A stretch of DNA of 64,000 nt from Bacteroidales bacterium (GCA_022653735.1 JALCSU010000005.1:20774-84773), one strand, 5' to 3'. Counted from the stretch's first letter, positions 8,851 to 19,003 are shown. Notes: a model not told the origin generated them from the sequence alone. Numbers and translations are program-made.

Positions 8851-9189
8851 ACTTAAAACAATTATGGCCGATTGCCCTGATGCACACTCAGACCTTCAGC
8901 CTGGTTATACGATATGGTACGATTGTGCACATCGCACCAGAATCACGGCACGAATGTATGAAATAGCTGAGGACTAATAAGTTACAATAAATTATCCAAT
9001 GTTAGGACAGGTGTTATGGAAAGTTATGATTCTGTCACAACTTTGTATGTAACCAGTTGATTACCAGTAATAAAAAAGAGGAAAATAAAATTGAAAAAAT
9101 CGAAGATTGCCAGATGAAGCAAAACAAAATGCATAACAAGCCAGAAGCTAAGACTTGCCAAGAACGAAGATGATACTCTTCGTTTTTTG
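8851..9189. other. 339-base gap in the mobile element with one strong hairpin
   Basis: No gene is supported here. The gap lies between the HTH gene and the membrane protein gene, both on the minus strand. At 9163-9184 there is a perfect hairpin AACGAAGA-TGATAC-TCTTCGTT, followed on the plus strand by a T run (9183-9188). It starts just past the stop of the membrane protein gene, so it can serve as its terminator, although the T run favours plus-strand transcripts. Confidence 0.6.
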
Positions 9190-9861
9190 TCACTTCTGAA
9201 AAAACTTGTCAATTTCTCCGGCATTGTTAGGGACGGGCATATCCCTCCTGTTCTGTCGGGACTGTCCGATACCGGTCTGTTCAAATAGTGCGTTAAGCTC
9301 GACATCGGGAAAGAGTCCGTTGCCGAATTCCCAAAAAGTCTTCTGTTCGTATTTGGAATATTCAGGATAATCGCCGCAATATATTCGACCACACATATAG
9401 GCAAGAAGAGCCTTTGTCCCTTTCCAGCTATAATGTGACCCGACCTCTTCAATATATCCAGCTTCTATTGCTTTCGCAAAGATTGTACGGGCAAGTGAAG
9501 TATCAAGTCTTCCCGACAATACAACCCCTTTTGGGGAATCCGGACATTCTGACTGATTATCTATGGCTTGAACGGTTTGCTGATTCTTTTCCCTAAGTTT
9601 GATGTGCAGTTTTTCTGCTCCGTATGCAAATAGCCCCGATAAGATAAGGGCGGTGACAATGCCTGTTATAACGACAGGATCAGGATGATTGTCCTTTACC
9701 GGATCAATTATCCCAAGTCCTATAAGGAGCAGAGTTCCTATAAAAAATACTATTGCAGCAGACCACATGATTATCCTATGGTGCTTATTAAAGATAGTAG
9801 AAAGCAGCAATACCAGAACAAATGCGCACACCAGCAATAGGAATATCTTCGTAATAGTCAT
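9190..9861 (-). CDS. Uncharacterised membrane protein of the mobile element
   Basis: 223 residues. Three hydrophobic segments lie at about residues 5-24, 30-52 and 62-82, followed by a soluble tail of about 130 residues with no motif I recognise. The tail contains TSLARTIFAKAIEAGYIEE and YCGDYPEYSKYEQKTFWEFGNGLFPDVELNALFEQTG, which look helical. It sits alone between the integrase and the HTH gene. I know of no function; proteins in this slot of Bacteroides elements are usually accessory. A link to excision or surface exclusion would be speculation. Confidence 0.6.
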   Translation of the reverse strand: MTITKIFLLLVCAFVLVLLLSTIFNKHHRIIMWSAAIVFFIGTLLLIGLGIIDPVKDNHPDPVVITGIVTALILSGLFAYGAEKLHIKLREKNQQTVQAIDNQSECPDSPKGVVLSGRLDTSLARTIFAKAIEAGYIEEVGSHYSWKGTKALLAYMCGRIYCGDYPEYSKYEQKTFWEFGNGLFPDVELNALFEQTGIGQSRQNRRDMPVPNNAGEIDKFFQK

Positions 9862-9918
9862 ATCAAATCAATTTTAGATATAAAATTAATGATTGTTTAT
9901 AATAGCCATCTACAATTA

Positions 9919-11277
9919 TCAGACAATTTCCAGAGATGCAAAATCCTCTTTCAGACGAGCCACTTCCGCCGACAGCGTTTCGGGCAGAAATTTGGCATAA
10001 ACCTTTTCGGTGACATCCGTGCTTCCATGACCGAGCAAACGACTGACAACCGACATGGAAAGTCCCTTGTTCAGTGCAAAGACCGCAAACGAATGCCGGG
10101 CAACATGCATTGAGAGGGTAAACGGAAGCCCTATCTGTTCTCCGACAACCGCCAGCGACTGATTGATACATTTCGTTGCATTGTTACGGGCTTTGTACAG
10201 AGCTTCTGCATCATCAAGATCCAGATCGTCCTTTACTAAGTTGAATACATACCGGCATCCGGCACGTTTCTCCTGCCACCGGTGAAGAATGTTCAGGGCA
10301 GGTTCTGTAAGAGGAATTACATGGCGCTTGTTCGTCTTAATCATGATTTTTCTCAGTTCCTTCTTCTCGAAATTTACATGCCCCCACTGCAATGTCATCA
10401 CATCGACAACACGGAGTCCACAGGCATGGAAGGCAAAGAAGAACATTTCCAAAAACTCCTTACGGCGCGGTTCGGTGCAGGCATGGTAATATTCCAACAG
10501 CGCGGACATCTGTTCTTTTGAAAGATACTTGCCGTCAAACTCGTTGTCTTCATCTGCAAGAGATATCTTAGAGGTGATACGCATATCCTGAATCCTCGCA
10601 TTGACGGCATGGTCTATCATCTTCATTTCGGAAGCATAGGCACACGCCTTCAGAATCGGAGTCAAAGCATGGTTGATCGTTGCATCGCTGTTCTGTTTTA
10701 TCTCGCGGCGCCACTTGATGTATTCGTCAATCAGTTCAACCGATATTTCACCTAAATAGATACTGTCCGGCTTATAGGTACCGTTCTTTGTTGCACGGAG
10801 AAAGATACGGAAAATATTCATGCCGCTCTTGCCGTTTTCATAGCGGCTGCGTCCGATTCGGTTTCTCGAATAATCGGATTCAAGCCTTTCCAGAACAAAC
10901 TCGATAAAATCCTTTCCTTTGTCTTCCCGTGTGAGCGGTTTGTCGGCCAAAAAGTCGGCGATCACCTGTGCTGTAATCTGATTGGGATGTTTTTCCTGAT
11001 ATTCGGCCAGCAGTCCGTCGATCTTGTCAGCACGGGCAAGCAGCAGGCTGTTGATACGGTTGGCCTCCGGACCATAACTCGCCCTCACACCTCCGCGTCC
11101 CTTGTTGGCTTTCTCGTTCCAGTCGCCCAGCCGGACAAAGATGTTCATGCCCTTGCGTATCACCTGCCGGTTCCAGGTGTATTCAAGCTGAACAAGATAC
11201 TGTTTGGCTGGATCGATCTCACCCCGGATATGCAGGCGATAGCGTCCCAATGGATATAGTCGTTTCGGTCGTCCCAT
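9919..11277 (-). CDS. Tyrosine recombinase (integrase) of the mobilizable element
   Basis: Start set at the ATG at 11277 (MGRPKRLYPLGRYRLHIRGE), giving about 452 residues; the same frame stays open to 11442, but that stretch contains evenly spaced repeats rather than protein-like sequence. The N-terminal arm-binding region and a SAM-like core-binding domain (DFIEFVLERLESDY onward) are followed by the catalytic domain: Arg in HACGLRVVDV, then HVARHSFAVFALNKG (HxxR), LLGHGSTDVTEKVYAKF with the second His and the nucleophilic Tyr. It is the right-most gene of the element and would integrate and excise it. No tRNA gene lies beside it. Confidence 0.92.
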   Translation of the reverse strand: MGRPKRLYPLGRYRLHIRGEIDPAKQYLVQLEYTWNRQVIRKGMNIFVRLGDWNEKANKGRGGVRASYGPEANRINSLLLARADKIDGLLAEYQEKHPNQITAQVIADFLADKPLTREDKGKDFIEFVLERLESDYSRNRIGRSRYENGKSGMNIFRIFLRATKNGTYKPDSIYLGEISVELIDEYIKWRREIKQNSDATINHALTPILKACAYASEMKMIDHAVNARIQDMRITSKISLADEDNEFDGKYLSKEQMSALLEYYHACTEPRRKEFLEMFFFAFHACGLRVVDVMTLQWGHVNFEKKELRKIMIKTNKRHVIPLTEPALNILHRWQEKRAGCRYVFNLVKDDLDLDDAEALYKARNNATKCINQSLAVVGEQIGLPFTLSMHVARHSFAVFALNKGLSMSVVSRLLGHGSTDVTEKVYAKFLPETLSAEVARLKEDFASLEIV

Positions 11278-11351
11278 ACTGGAGATGTTTGAAATTAAAA
11301 AACAGAGGTTGCGGTAATACTCACAAACCTCTGTAAAGGTAATGAATTTTG

Positions 11352-11443
11352 TCCAAACAAATCCCGAAATTTCCTCCGAAAAACGTATTTTATCCAAACA
11401 AACCACGCCATTTGAGGCGGTCAAACACTGTTGTCCAAACAAA
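11352..11443 (-). repeat. Three direct repeats TCCAAACAAA at exact 41-bp spacing beside the integrase
   Basis: TCCAAACAAA occurs at 11352-11361, 11393-11402 and 11434-11443, each step exactly 41 bases (about four helical turns). The sites sit directly upstream of the integrase start, where arm-type integrase or Xis sites are expected, and so probably mark the right end of the mobile element. The attachment core itself cannot be placed because the left end is outside the window. Confidence 0.65.
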
Positions 11444-11483
11444 TTAAATCCCCGCCAATCTTATTGATTGGCAGGGATTTAAT
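11443..11483. terminator. Strong bidirectional stem-loop between DUF2795 gene and mobile element
   Basis: ATTAAATCCC plus GCCAATC pair with GATTGGC plus GGGATTTAAT, a 17-bp stem with one mismatch bulge. It lies 25 bases past the stop of the DUF2795 gene (minus strand) and fits its terminator. On the plus strand it is followed by TAGCATTTTT. It also marks the boundary of chromosomal sequence. Confidence 0.7.
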
Positions 11484-11507
11484 AGCATTTTTGCGCTTAA
11501 AATTGCA

Positions 11508-11729
11508 CTAATATTCCTCCTCGTTGAAGAAGAAGTCGTCTTTGGTCGGGTAGTCCGGCCATATATCTTCTATGCTTTCGTAAATTTCGCCATCGTCCTC
11601 AAGTTCCTGAAGATTCTCGATTACCTCTTCCGGCGCACCGGAACGATTGGCATAATCAATGAGTTCGTCTTTCGTGGCCGGCCAAGGAGCATCGTCCAGG
11701 CTGCTGGCAAGTTCAAGTGTCCAATACAT
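11508..11729 (-). CDS. DUF2795 small acidic protein
   Basis: 73 residues, very acidic, with the recognisable Bacteroidetes DUF2795 pattern: MYWTLELASSLDDAPWPATK at the N-terminus, DELIDYANRSGAPEEVIENL in the middle, and WPDYPTKDDFFFNEEEY at the C-terminus. The family is widely conserved in Bacteroidetes and has no established function. It is divergent from folE, so the 158-base gap between them carries both promoters. It is the first chromosomal gene right of the mobile element. Confidence 0.88.
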   Translation of the reverse strand: MYWTLELASSLDDAPWPATKDELIDYANRSGAPEEVIENLQELEDDGEIYESIEDIWPDYPTKDDFFFNEEEY

Positions 11730-11843
11730 ATCAAAAATGTGTTAAGTTTCTGTTAATCAAAATAATCCCCTCAGGCTTCACGCTTAAGGCTCTATTTTGC
11801 CGCAAAGATATGCAAAAAATAATTACAATGAACTTTTTTTGCT

Positions 11844-11851
11844 TAATTTTG
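11844..11851 (+). promoter_or_regulatory. -7 promoter box for folE-trpS
   Basis: TAATTTTG matches the Bacteroidetes -7 consensus TAnnTTTG exactly, 36 bases before the folE start. I do not see a clear -33 TTTG at the usual distance. Confidence 0.5.
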
Positions 11852-11887
11852 CAGTCAATTTATGGAAAAACCATTTGAATATTCACC

Positions 11888-13596
<1,709 letters not shown>

Positions 13597-13618
13597 GAAT
13601 ATATTATATTCATAAATT

Positions 13619-13659
13619 AAAAAAGTGACTTTAGGTGATTCCCAAAGCCACTTTTTTAG
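13619..13659. terminator. Bidirectional terminator between trpS and aquaporin
   Basis: AAAAAAGTG-A-CTTT pairs with AAAG-C-CACTTTTTT around a short loop. It has A and T runs on both sides and lies between two convergent genes, ending trpS on the plus strand and the aquaporin gene on the minus strand. Confidence 0.85.
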
Positions 13660-13677
13660 TAACATCTCGCCTGCCGA

Positions 13678-14391
13678 TCACTGAGCTTTCGCTTCTGTTA
13701 TCGCTGGAGATATAGCGCTCCACACAACTGCGCTCAGGGCACCGCCGACCAGAGGGGCAACGATGAATACCCAGAGATCCTTGAGGGCTTGTCCGCCAGC
13801 GAAAATGGCAGGGCCTATAGAGCGGGCAGGGTTCACTGATGTTCCGGTGAGATTGATGCACACAAGATGCACTAACGTGAGCGAAAGTCCTATTGCTAGG
13901 CCAGCGAAATTGCCAGCGCCAACCTTCGGGTCTGTGGTGCCAAGCACAACCAGGACGAAGATGAACGTCCCGACAACTTCAACCAGGAAAGCTCCGCCGG
14001 CACCGCCTGCTCCAGCGACGCCATTTGCGCCGAGTCCCGCAGGATTGGCACCAGCGAAAGCTGCGCTAGGCGTCATAGTCTTGGCGAACAGCAGAAGGAG
14101 AGCTCCAGCTATTATAGCACCGATCAGCTGTCCGAGCCAGTAGCCGACAGCGTCTTTCCATGACATCCTGCCAGAAAGAGCAACTCCAAGGGTGATTGCT
14201 GGATTGATGTGGCATCCGGAGATACCTCCGATGGTGTATGCCATTGCCACGACTGTGAGGCCGAATGCTGCTGCCGTAGCGAAAAGCCCGGCAGGAGTAC
14301 CACAACCAACGAACATGGCTGTCGCACAGCCAAAGAATGTCAGAACGAATGTTCCAATGCATTCAACAATGTACTTTTTCATATACATCAA
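13678..14391 (-). CDS. aqpZ: Aquaporin (MIP family, AqpZ-like)
   Basis: 237 residues with six hydrophobic segments and the two half-helix motifs: GCHINPAITLGVALSGR near residue 62-78 and TGTSVNPARSIGPAIF near 183-198. Both NPA boxes are intact. The second NPA is followed by Arg (NPARS), as in water-selective channels. It is an inner-membrane water channel; glycerol transport is less likely but not excluded. It stands alone, convergent with trpS and divergent from manC. Confidence 0.93.
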   Translation of the reverse strand: MMYMKKYIVECIGTFVLTFFGCATAMFVGCGTPAGLFATAAAFGLTVVAMAYTIGGISGCHINPAITLGVALSGRMSWKDAVGYWLGQLIGAIIAGALLLLFAKTMTPSAAFAGANPAGLGANGVAGAGGAGGAFLVEVVGTFIFVLVVLGTTDPKVGAGNFAGLAIGLSLTLVHLVCINLTGTSVNPARSIGPAIFAGGQALKDLWVFIVAPLVGGALSAVVWSAISPAITEAKAQ

Positions 14392-14500
14392 AATTAAAAA
14401 AGTGTTACGTTTTTGTCTATTTATCTATTACCGTCAAGTTTTCGGGTTATTTTTTGCTAAATTTACAAAAAATAGAAAACGAAACAAATTTCTTTCCAAT

Positions 14501-15598
14501 ATGGAGACTCATGTAGTAATAATGGCAGGCGGCATAGGCAGCAGACTATGGCCCCTCAGCACTCCGGCAATGCCTAAGCAGTTCATAGACTTGTTAGGTG
14601 TTGGTAAAACGCTGATACAGATGACAGTTGAAAGGTTCCTTCCTGTCTGCAACATGGAGAATTTCTGGGTTGTTACATCGGAACGATACGTAGACATAGT
14701 TAAAAAGCAGCTCCCTTTCATCAGGCCACAGCATATTTTAGCAGAGCCAGAGCCTCGCAACACAGCCCCTTGCATCGCATATGCCTGCTGGAAAATTCAG
14801 AAGGAAGCACCTAACGCAAATGTCGTAGTGACGCCTGCCGACGCATTGGTAATCAATGTAGAGAAATTCTCGGATGTCATTCGTAAAGCCCTGAATGCCA
14901 CCGATGGCAGTAAGAGAATCGTCACGATTGGCGTAGAGCCGACCAGGCCTGAGACCGGTTACGGTTATATTTATGCCGAAGAGAAGAAGCATGGCGAGGT
15001 CGTGAAAGTTAAAGAGTTCAAGGAGAAACCTACATTGGCTACCGCAAAGAAATATATTGCTGCGGGGAGATATTTCTGGAATGCAGGAATATTCGTCTGG
15101 AATGTGAAGACCATAGTGGAGAACATCAGGAAATTCGCCCCTCAGATAGCTGATGTAATGGATAAAATTGCTAAGTCGTTCGGTACATGGAAAGAAACCG
15201 AGACGACGCGCATTCTGTTCCCGACTTGCCCGAAAATATCCATTGACTATGCTGTCATGGAGAAATCCAAAGACATATTCGTGATAGCTAGTGACCTGGG
15301 CTGGTCTGACCTTGGCGCTTACAGCGCTATAAAACAGTATATGCCTATCCCTGAGGATGATCCTGTGCCTGACTGTGGCAGCGTAGAGGCAATCAAGCTG
15401 GACAATAAAGTCGTGGGAAAGGATGTCCGCCTGCATGGATGCAAAGGCTGCATAGTGCATACAGAAGATGCCAGGACGGTTGTCGTGTCTGGCTTGAAGG
15501 ATTATGTCGTCGCCATGAAAGGTGCCGACCTGCTGATCTGCCCAATCGCAGAGGAACAAAAAGTCAAGGAATATTCTGCCAAGAAAAACAATGGATAG
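14501..15598 (+). CDS. manC: Mannose-1-phosphate guanylyltransferase
   Basis: Start set at the ATG at 14501 (METHVVIMAGGIGSRLWP), because the frame upstream overlaps the aquaporin gene and is not protein-like. 365 residues. The nucleotidyltransferase signature GGIGSRLWPLSTPAMPKQF is at residues 10-28, with FKEKPT near 173 and the catalytic-type GRYFWNAGIFVW near 190. It makes GDP-mannose from mannose-1-phosphate and GTP for surface glycans. There is no fused isomerase domain. It overlaps the next gene by eight bases and starts a three-gene envelope operon. Confidence 0.93.
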   Translation: METHVVIMAGGIGSRLWPLSTPAMPKQFIDLLGVGKTLIQMTVERFLPVCNMENFWVVTSERYVDIVKKQLPFIRPQHILAEPEPRNTAPCIAYACWKIQKEAPNANVVVTPADALVINVEKFSDVIRKALNATDGSKRIVTIGVEPTRPETGYGYIYAEEKKHGEVVKVKEFKEKPTLATAKKYIAAGRYFWNAGIFVWNVKTIVENIRKFAPQIADVMDKIAKSFGTWKETETTRILFPTCPKISIDYAVMEKSKDIFVIASDLGWSDLGAYSAIKQYMPIPEDDPVPDCGSVEAIKLDNKVVGKDVRLHGCKGCIVHTEDARTVVVSGLKDYVVAMKGADLLICPIAEEQKVKEYSAKKNNG

Positions 15599-16346
15599 AA
15601 TTGCATTCAAAAGCATTGTGATTTCAGATGTCCACCTCGGTTCCCCTCACTCGAAGCTAGTAGAGGTGACGAAATTCTTAAGCATGGTAAATTGCGAGAG
15701 GCTGATCATGGCAGGGGACATCATAGATGGCTGGCAGTTGAAATCCGAAGAAGACAAATGGACTCTGGAAGAATCAATGTTTTTCCAGGTAATCATGAAG
15801 ATGATGGAAAAGATGGGGACGGAGGTCATCTACGTGACAGGCAATCACGATGATTTCCTGTTCCCGATAGTGCCTTGCGAGCTATTCAAGATAAAGATAG
15901 TGAGCGAATATATTATCGAAGATTTCGGAAAGCGCTTCGTCGTGATTCATGGCCATGCCTTCGATGCCGTCACCATGCATTTCCGCTGGCTGTCAAAGCT
16001 TGGAGCGATCGGGTACAATTTCTTGCTGCGCTTCAACCAGGTTTGGAACAAGTCCAGGGAACGAAGCGGAAAGGGGAAGTTCTCTCTTTCTAAATATATC
16101 AAATACGGCGTGAAGAAGGCCGTGAATATCATTTCCGGCTTCGAGTCCGATTTGGACTCTTTCGCGAGGTCCTTGAAATGCTCTGGCGTGATTTGCGGGC
16201 ATATTCATCATCCTGAAGATAAGATACTGAAGCATGGGACGCATTATCTTAACTCTGGTGACTGGGTTGAGTCCCTGACTGCCCTTGGCGAGGATTTTGA
16301 TGGAAATTGGAGGGTCCTGAGATATAAGGATATAGTAAACATTTAA
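15591..16346 (+). CDS. LpxH-like UDP-2,3-diacylglucosamine pyrophosphatase / metallophosphoesterase
   Basis: 251 residues with the calcineurin-like metal motifs in order: ISDVHLGS near residue 12, GDIIDGW near 42, GNHDDF near 85, VIHGHAFD near 118 and CGHIHHP near 198. This matches the LpxH class, which cleaves UDP-2,3-diacylglucosamine in lipid A synthesis. Bacteroidetes also carry close paralogs, often paired with the following glycosyltransferase, so the exact substrate is open. Overlaps with both neighbours (eight bases and one base) show tight co-translation with manC and the glycosyltransferase. Confidence 0.8.
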   Translation: MDRIAFKSIVISDVHLGSPHSKLVEVTKFLSMVNCERLIMAGDIIDGWQLKSEEDKWTLEESMFFQVIMKMMEKMGTEVIYVTGNHDDFLFPIVPCELFKIKIVSEYIIEDFGKRFVVIHGHAFDAVTMHFRWLSKLGAIGYNFLLRFNQVWNKSRERSGKGKFSLSKYIKYGVKKAVNIISGFESDLDSFARSLKCSGVICGHIHHPEDKILKHGTHYLNSGDWVESLTALGEDFDGNWRVLRYKDIVNI

Positions 16347-17467
16347 TGAGGTACGTTTTCATCATACAGGGGGAGGGCAGAGGCCATCTGACGCAGGCGA
16401 TGTCGCTGGAGCATCTGCTGGTCTCGCATGGCCACGAGGTGGCTTGCATGCTTGTTGGCAAGAGCAAGAGCCGCATCCTTCCGTCGTTCTTCGAGAAATC
16501 CGTGCATGCCCCTGTACGCTATTTCGAAACCATTAATTTCGTCGCCTCACATAACCAGAAACGACCAAATCCTGCTAGCACGTTCTTCTACAATGCTTCC
16601 ATCTGGTTCCGTTTCCTTCCATCGATTAAATATATTTCTCGCACTGTCAAGGAATTTGCCCCAGACGTGGTGGTTAATTTCTATGAGATGCTTGGCACGA
16701 TAGCTTGTGGAGGCTTAGGCGTGCCGATTGTCTGCATCGGGCACCAATTCTTCTTCCTGCATAAGGATTGCCACATTCCTGAAATAGGTTATGAGGGGCA
16801 TCTCGGGTTGGATTTGTTTTCCAAAGCCATAGCTGCCAAGGCGACTAAAATTCTGGCCCTATCGTTCCGCCCCATGCCTGACGATCGCAGATTCAAGGTT
16901 ATGCCGCCACTGCTAAGGAGTGAGGTTATGGAATATAGAGCCTCAGATGGCTCTCCTCGGGAGGGTCTGAGGAGCGGGAATTATATTCTTGGATATATGC
17001 TTAATCCGGGATTCGCCGATGAAATCTTGAAATGGCACGGCGCTCATCCCGAAGTGCCCTTGCATTTCTTCTGGGATAGGAAAAGCGAAGCTCCAGTTAA
17101 AGTCGTCGATGAGACTCTGGCCTTCTATTACTTGGATGACAAGGAGTTCCTGCGTCAGATGGCTGGCTGCAAGGCATATGCGTCCACGGCTGGATTCGAG
17201 TCCATTTGCGAAGCAATGTATCTAGGCAAGCCTCTACTCATGGTGCCTACGCACATAGAGCAGAAATGCAATGCCTACGATGCCACGGTCGGCGTCCGAT
17301 TCAATCCATCCATGCCGCAGGGCATCCGGCCGGCAGTTGCGGCATCCAATTTCGATCTTGACCGGTTGCTAAGCTTCGCCGAGAATGAATACGCACCGGA
17401 TCCTTCCTTCGTTTCATGGGTACGCTCTGCCGATTCTCTTTTCCTCCGGGAGTTAACCGAGTTCTGA
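16346..17467 (+). CDS. MurG-like (GT28-type) glycosyltransferase
   Basis: 373 residues. The N-terminus MRYVFIIQGEGRGHLTQA has the glycine-rich acceptor loop of GT-B enzymes. The C-terminal donor domain has CKAYASTAGFESICEAMYLGKPLLMVPTHIEQKCNA, the region that binds the nucleotide sugar in UDP-glycosyltransferases. It starts on the last base of the phosphatase stop (TAATG). Genomic company (GDP-mannose synthesis, LpxH-like phosphatase) points to lipid or envelope glycan work. The acceptor and donor are unknown. Confidence 0.78.
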   Translation: MRYVFIIQGEGRGHLTQAMSLEHLLVSHGHEVACMLVGKSKSRILPSFFEKSVHAPVRYFETINFVASHNQKRPNPASTFFYNASIWFRFLPSIKYISRTVKEFAPDVVVNFYEMLGTIACGGLGVPIVCIGHQFFFLHKDCHIPEIGYEGHLGLDLFSKAIAAKATKILALSFRPMPDDRRFKVMPPLLRSEVMEYRASDGSPREGLRSGNYILGYMLNPGFADEILKWHGAHPEVPLHFFWDRKSEAPVKVVDETLAFYYLDDKEFLRQMAGCKAYASTAGFESICEAMYLGKPLLMVPTHIEQKCNAYDATVGVRFNPSMPQGIRPAVAASNFDLDRLLSFAENEYAPDPSFVSWVRSADSLFLRELTEF

Positions 17468-17800
17468 TGCCGGATTTCTTCTTCTGGGTTCGCTGAAATG
17501 CAGTGGGCGGGTGATAAAGAAAGCAGGGTCATGCGCCTTATTCCCGTATATTGACTGGTTATGGCTTGAAGAGGGCTTTCTCTACAATGAGACGTAAGCG
17601 TCTCCGGAGTTACGTATTGATAGGCCGACGACTCTGAGAAGGAATCCGCCAATTGGTTTGTCGAAGTTTCAGGAATTCCATTTGATATGTGCTCAGACAT
17701 GATATATGGCGGCAATCCATGGTTGTCTACACAGCGTATCCAAAAATGTGACCTGATGATACGAGACAAAATGAAAATCGTGTCCGAAAAACGTGAAAAG
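17468..17800. other. Gap of about 330 bases before rnpB without a supported gene
   Basis: A minus-strand frame covers most of it, but that frame also runs 190 bases back through the glycosyltransferase gene and its sequence looks random. I see no promoter or hairpin worth naming. Confidence 0.5.
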
Positions 17801-18172
17801 AAAAAAGGCGGGGCTGTAAGCCGGTTTCTGTTTTAGTCTGTCATTTATCTTCGCGACCTACCCCCTGGCATCGGGCGGGCAGCCCTCATCTGCCAGTATA
17901 TTTGGTTTTGCAGGCCCTGGTGCCGTACCCATGCGACGTCACCGCCACATGTCGTGAGCTCTTGCCTCACGTTTTCACCCTTGCCCGAAGCCAGTCAGTC
18001 ATGACCCGAGGGCCGAGAGCCTGATGGCTTTCATGGCGGTAGTTTTCTGTTACTGCATCCATAAGATTACTCCCATCTGGGCTTTCCCCAGCAGGGCGCC
18101 CTATCCTGTCCGGACTTTCCTCACCCTTGGGCCGAAACCCTCGCAGCGCGACAAACCACCCCACCTTTTCAT
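17801..18172 (-). ncRNA. rnpB: RNase P RNA (class A)
   Basis: On the minus strand the conserved P4/CRI block GAGGAAAGTCCGGAC lies about 45 bases from the 5' end, followed by GGGGAAAGCCCAG-type stems. The 3' part has the universal GGGGGTAGGTCG segment and the closing ACAGACTAAAACAG...CCGGCTTACAGCCCCGCC. A T run follows at 17806-17801. Length near 365 nt is normal. It is the catalytic RNA that trims tRNA 5' ends. Ends are set by eye and may be off by several bases. Confidence 0.95.
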
Positions 18173-18214
18173 TCGTACAGGCTTACATAAAATCTGAAGA
18201 TTCTACGCCCGTTA

Positions 18215-18353
18215 AATAAAAATCAAGACCACATGCTACTACTATTATTACTGGCTCAGCGGACGTCGCCTTTCAGCGCACCGCAAAATACTTATTAACG
18301 GGCTTGGTGTCCCAAAATTTTTATGCCAGTAAGTATTAGTATGCGGTCTTGAC
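18215..18353 (-). ncRNA. 6S-like rod-shaped RNA
   Basis: The two ends of this minus-strand transcript pair over a long distance: TCAAGACC, GCAT and CTTACTGGC near the 5' end pair with GCCAGTAA, GCAT and GGTCTTGA near the 3' end, leaving internal bubbles around ACTAATA and TAATAGTAGTA. A rod with an open bubble is the hallmark of 6S RNA, which binds RNA polymerase. The closing stem runs straight into TTTTTATTT, a terminator. Promoter at 18389-18359: ATTG, 19 bases, then TATCTTTG. Length about 138 nt. The 6S identity is inference from shape; no sequence match was tested. Confidence 0.65.
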
Positions 18354-18465
18354 ATCAGCAAAGATAATATGTCCGTCTGAAATTTCAATGAGATTAAAGA
18401 AAAAATCTTACCCAACGGCTAAGTTTGATTACTACTTCAGAAAGCAGTATGGAAAAACCAAATAG

Positions 18466-18556
18466 AAAAAAGGGATTCAAAATGAACCCCTTTCCGCAAC
18501 GGGCACGGATACTTCCCGTCTGCTCTTTGGAAACTTACCAAGCTAGTCATTGCTGA
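18466..18556 (-). ncRNA. Unassigned small RNA of about 90 nt
   Basis: A perfect promoter, TTTG (18592-18589), 19 bases, TACATTTG (18569-18562), precedes a minus-strand transcript that ends in the terminator hairpin GGGGTTCA-TTT-TGAATCCC followed by TTTTTT (to 18466). Inside are short hairpins: GTCA-GCAA-TGAC, CTTGG-N7-CCAAAG and ACGGG-N10-CCCGT. No open frame of note. SRP RNA was considered because of the AGAGCAGA stretch but the expected GGAA loop order does not fit. It is the third tandem ncRNA gene upstream of rnpB. Confidence 0.7.
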
Positions 18557-18797
18557 CGGAACAAATGTAAAAACTATTTCATCAATATCAAAACACAAAC
18601 CCATTAATTTTCATTAAAATGGAACAGAGACAAGCAAACAATCATCGAAGGGACTCAGGGAGTTCTGGAGGGGAGCTCACCGGATACTCCTGGGGATGCT
18701 GGCTATCATTCTAGTTATTAATTATTTAGCTAAACTTGATGTACCTAGTCATTAGGAGTGACGAAGTGGGTCGTGCAGGATGACGGGGTGCTTCTGC

Positions 18798-18903
18798 GTC
18801 GGACGACGTAGATAACCTAGATGACCTAGATGACCCAGATAACCTAGATAATGTAGATAACCCAGACGACATAGATAACCTGGATGATCTAGATGTCGTA
18901 GTC
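18798..18903 (+). repeat. 9-bp minisatellite, consensus CTAGATRAC
   Basis: About eleven imperfect units in a row, variants such as GTAGATAAC, CTAGATGAC, CCAGATAAC and ATAGATAAC. Read in one frame it gives repeated (L/V/P/I)-D-(N/D) triplets, but that frame has a stop just upstream and no start. It lies between the ncRNA island and pyrG, in a stretch (18,600-19,000) that has no gene. Confidence 0.8.
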
Positions 18904-18995
18904 CAGAATGGAGTTCGTGGATGTTGATTTATTGTTCCGCTTATGGATTTTTGAGAAAAATAGCGATATCGGTTTCAGAAATTAATTTTATTGGC

Positions 18996-19003
18996 TAACT
19001 TTG
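18996..19003 (+). promoter_or_regulatory. -7 promoter box for pyrG
   Basis: TAACTTTG matches TAnnTTTG exactly, 15 bases before the pyrG start. TTTC stands near the -33 position, one mismatch from TTTG. Confidence 0.55.

Noticed and set aside
11277-11442. 55-residue N-terminal extension of the integrase
   Set aside because: The open frame continues upstream, but this DNA is the 41-bp repeat region, and MGRPKRLYPLGRY is the natural start.
17275-17769. Minus-strand frame of 164 codons after the glycosyltransferase gene
   Set aside because: Half of it is antisense to a well-supported gene, and the product shows no domain or signal. Treated as chance.
18466-18556. SRP (4.5S) RNA
   Set aside because: Length fits, and AGAGCAGA is suggestive, but the CAGG - GGAA - AGCAGCC order of helix 8 is not found. 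Kept as an unassigned sRNA.
18780-18930. Protein with L-D-D/N triplet repeats from the 9-bp minisatellite
   Set aside because: The frame has a stop just upstream and no start codon before the repeats.
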